From: an uncultured Collinsella sp.
Lineage (GTDB): Bacteria; Actinomycetota; Coriobacteriia; Coriobacteriales; Coriobacteriaceae
DNA: 53,348 bases
NCBI GenBank assembly: GCA_949287065.1
Contig: CASEEV010000070.1
Location: 1-53,348 of the forward strand
Direction of reading: 5' to 3'
Under the pieces are notes generated by a model. That model was not told the DNA's origin and did not search any database. It saw nothing but the letters and a program-made list of their open reading frames with translations. Shown here one piece after another: positions 51,856 to 53,348 of the stretch (the first letter of the stretch is position 1; each line of letters opens with the position of its first letter). The position numbers and the translations under genes were made by a program.

Positions 51856-52785
51856 ATGATTTACACCGTGACGCTGAATCCCGCGCTCGACAAAACGGCC
51901 CGCGTGGATTCCTTCACCCTCGACGCGGTGAACCGCGTCGTCTCGTATCGACAGGATCCGGGCGGCAAGGGCATCAACGTGTCCAAGGTCATCGCCAAGC
52001 TCGGCGGCACCAGCAAGGCGCTCGCCCTTCTCGGCGGCGCAACGGGCAAGGCCATCTCGCAGATGCTGAGCGAGCAGGGGCTCGACTGCTGGTCCATCAA
52101 CGCTTCGGGCGAGACGCGCACGAACCTCAAGATCGTCGACCCGGTGGCAGACACCCACACCGACATCAACGAGCCTGGCCCCGAGGTGGCCGAGAAGGAC
52201 CTCGAAACGGTTCTCAGGTACCTGACCCGCGACATCGAGAAGAACGACATCGTCGTGCTCTCGGGCAGCCTGCCCCGCGGCGCCAAGGCCGGCATCTACG
52301 GCGAGTGGGCCCGCGCCTGCGCCGAGGCGGGCGCGCGCGTCTTTCTCGACGCCGACGGCGACGCGCTCCGCGAGGGCCTTAAAGGCGCGCCCTACCTCGT
52401 CAAGCCCAACGAGATCGAGCTCGGCCGCCTTATGGGCCGCAAGCTCGAGAGCGTCGCGGCCATTCAGAAGGCGGCGCGCGAGCTTCTCGCCCAGGGCGTC
52501 GAGAAGGTCGTGGTCTCGATGGGCGGTGCCGGCGCGCTGTTCGTCGATGCCGAGCATACCGTGCTCGCCCGTTCGCCCAAGGTGCCCGTGGGCTCCACGG
52601 TCGGCGCCGGCGACTCGGTGGTCGCGGCGCTTGCCTACGCCTTTGACGAGGGCCTTTCCGAGGAGGACACCATCCGCCTCAGCATGGCCACGGGCGCTGC
52701 CAACGTCATGAGCGAGGGCACACAGGCCGCCGAGCGCTCCACGGTCGACAGCCTTATCGACAAGGTCACGTTCGAGGAGATCTAA
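51856..52785 (+). CDS. pfkB: 1-phosphofructokinase family protein
   Basis: The protein has 309 residues of the PfkB (ribokinase-like) family, most like 1-phosphofructokinase and tagatose-6-phosphate kinase. It starts with MIYTVTLNPALDKTARVD, has the substrate motif DPGGKGINVSKVIAKLGG and the catalytic GAGDSVVAALAYAF with Asp near residue 255. It makes a bisphosphate sugar for aldolase. The start is the ATG at 51856 with ACAGGAGG. It is divergent from the PTS gene and 92 bp before the dehydrogenase, probably one operon. Confidence 0.9.
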   Translation: MIYTVTLNPALDKTARVDSFTLDAVNRVVSYRQDPGGKGINVSKVIAKLGGTSKALALLGGATGKAISQMLSEQGLDCWSINASGETRTNLKIVDPVADTHTDINEPGPEVAEKDLETVLRYLTRDIEKNDIVVLSGSLPRGAKAGIYGEWARACAEAGARVFLDADGDALREGLKGAPYLVKPNEIELGRLMGRKLESVAAIQKAARELLAQGVEKVVVSMGGAGALFVDAEHTVLARSPKVPVGSTVGAGDSVVAALAYAFDEGLSEEDTIRLSMATGAANVMSEGTQAAERSTVDSLIDKVTFEEI

Positions 52786-52877
52786 CCCATCCATCCGTGC
52801 CGCCCAGCGGTCCCGCACGCCGGGCGGCACGGGATCCGAGCTTTGCCAAACCGATCACGTACGAGAAGGGAACTACC

Positions 52878-53348
52878 ATGAAAGCTAAGGCCGTGCGCCT
52901 TCACGCTGCCAACGATCTGCGTCTCGACGAGTTTGAGCTTCCGGCCATCAAGGACGACGAGGTTCTCGTCAAGGTCGTGTCCGACAGCATCTGCATGTCC
53001 ACCTACAAGTGCGCCACGCTGGGCGTCGATCACAAGCGCGTTCACGAGGACGTGGCCGAGCATCCGGCCATCATGGGCCACGAGTTTGCCGGCGACATCG
53101 TCGAGGTGGGTGCCAAGTGGGCAGATCGCTTCAAGCCCGGCATGAAGTTCACGATCCAGCCCGCCCTCAACTACAAGGGCACCATGTGGAGCCCCGGCTA
53201 CTCCTATGAGTTCTGCGGCGGCGACGCCACCTACTGCATCCTGCCCGCCGAGGTCATGGAGTGCGACTGCCTGCTCGAGTACACGGGCGAGGCCTACTAC
53301 CAGGCGTCTCTCGCCGAGCCGATGAGCTGCTCGATCGGCGCCTTCCAC
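52878..53348 (+). CDS. SorE-like zinc-dependent dehydrogenase (partial, runs off window)
   Basis: 157 codons are visible without a stop, so the gene is cut by the window end. The N-terminal GroES-like part of a medium-chain dehydrogenase shows IPxxxGHEF-like IMGHEFAGDIVEVG and the catalytic-metal Cys in SDSICMSTYKC. The segments DHKRVHEDVAEHP, QPALNYKG and PGYSYEF recall the L-sorbose-1-phosphate reductase (SorE) group. It should interconvert a ketose phosphate and a hexitol phosphate using NAD(P). The start is the ATG at 52878 with GAGAAGGGA. It probably works with the PTS and kinase next to it. Confidence 0.8.
   Translation, partial: MKAKAVRLHAANDLRLDEFELPAIKDDEVLVKVVSDSICMSTYKCATLGVDHKRVHEDVAEHPAIMGHEFAGDIVEVGAKWADRFKPGMKFTIQPALNYKGTMWSPGYSYEFCGGDATYCILPAEVMECDCLLEYTGEAYYQASLAEPMSCSIGAFH

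Overview
The window reads as chromosomal DNA of a high-GC gut actinobacterium of the class Coriobacteriia, most likely Collinsella or a close relative. This is an inference from protein content and style (zinc-ribbon membrane proteins, a GGGtGRT protein beside a NifU-like scaffold, an Rnf complex, many PTS genes, a GlnR-like orphan regulator next to glnA). No rRNA or tRNA was seen to fix the taxonomy.

Layout. 1-455: a gene-free patch of palindromes and 31-bp repeats. 456-10522: a LysR regulator, four zinc-ribbon/membrane proteins, the NifU-like/GGGtGRT pair, and a lipoprotein with beta-lactamase-fold motifs. 10727-18911: aspS, a LarA-like protein, a GNAT acetyltransferase, a ROK sugar kinase and a large TPR protein. 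19108-22006: the ferrous iron importer feoA-feoA-feoB. 22420-25590: a sugar isomerase-like gene, a PTS EIIBC and a DeoR regulator behind a leader that can fold into several hairpins. 25701-28287: a FeoB-associated Cys-rich peptide, glnA and a GlnR-like regulator. 28471-30081: an HtrA-type protease. 30404-34698: an Rnf operon in the order C-D-G-E-A, followed by a 69-residue membrane peptide where rnfB would normally lie. 34843-35231: a head-to-head array of 30-bp repeats. 35379-37694: ligA with an unusual internal insertion.

37819-44088 is an accessory stretch with visibly lower GC. It holds a Tat-exported protein with a small membrane partner, a second LysR, a radical SAM/SPASM maturase followed by an unannotated 28-codon ORF, a DUF2975-like/HTH pair, a RelB-like/PIN toxin-antitoxin pair, and a membrane protein. 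44188-48447 is a MarR-controlled heterodimeric ABC exporter. 48669-49541 is a HAD phosphatase. The right end has a mannitol-type PTS EIICBA divergent from a 1-phosphofructokinase and a SorE-like dehydrogenase that runs off the window.

Regulatory links visible in the DNA. Three matching DtxR-like operators (TTAG-N6-CTWAC core) lie before feoA, feoB and the distant Cys-rich peptide, suggesting one iron regulon. A GTAAC-N6-GAAAC box before glnA matches the actinobacterial GlnR site, and the GlnR-like gene follows glnA. A 28-bp dyad sits on the marR promoter. Two identical 13-bp sites flank the divergent mtlA/pfkB promoters. The most novel-looking items are the 30-bp inverted array, the radical SAM plus small-peptide cassette, the Rnf operon without a recognisable RnfB, the structured leader at 22310-22422, and the duplicated insert in LigA.
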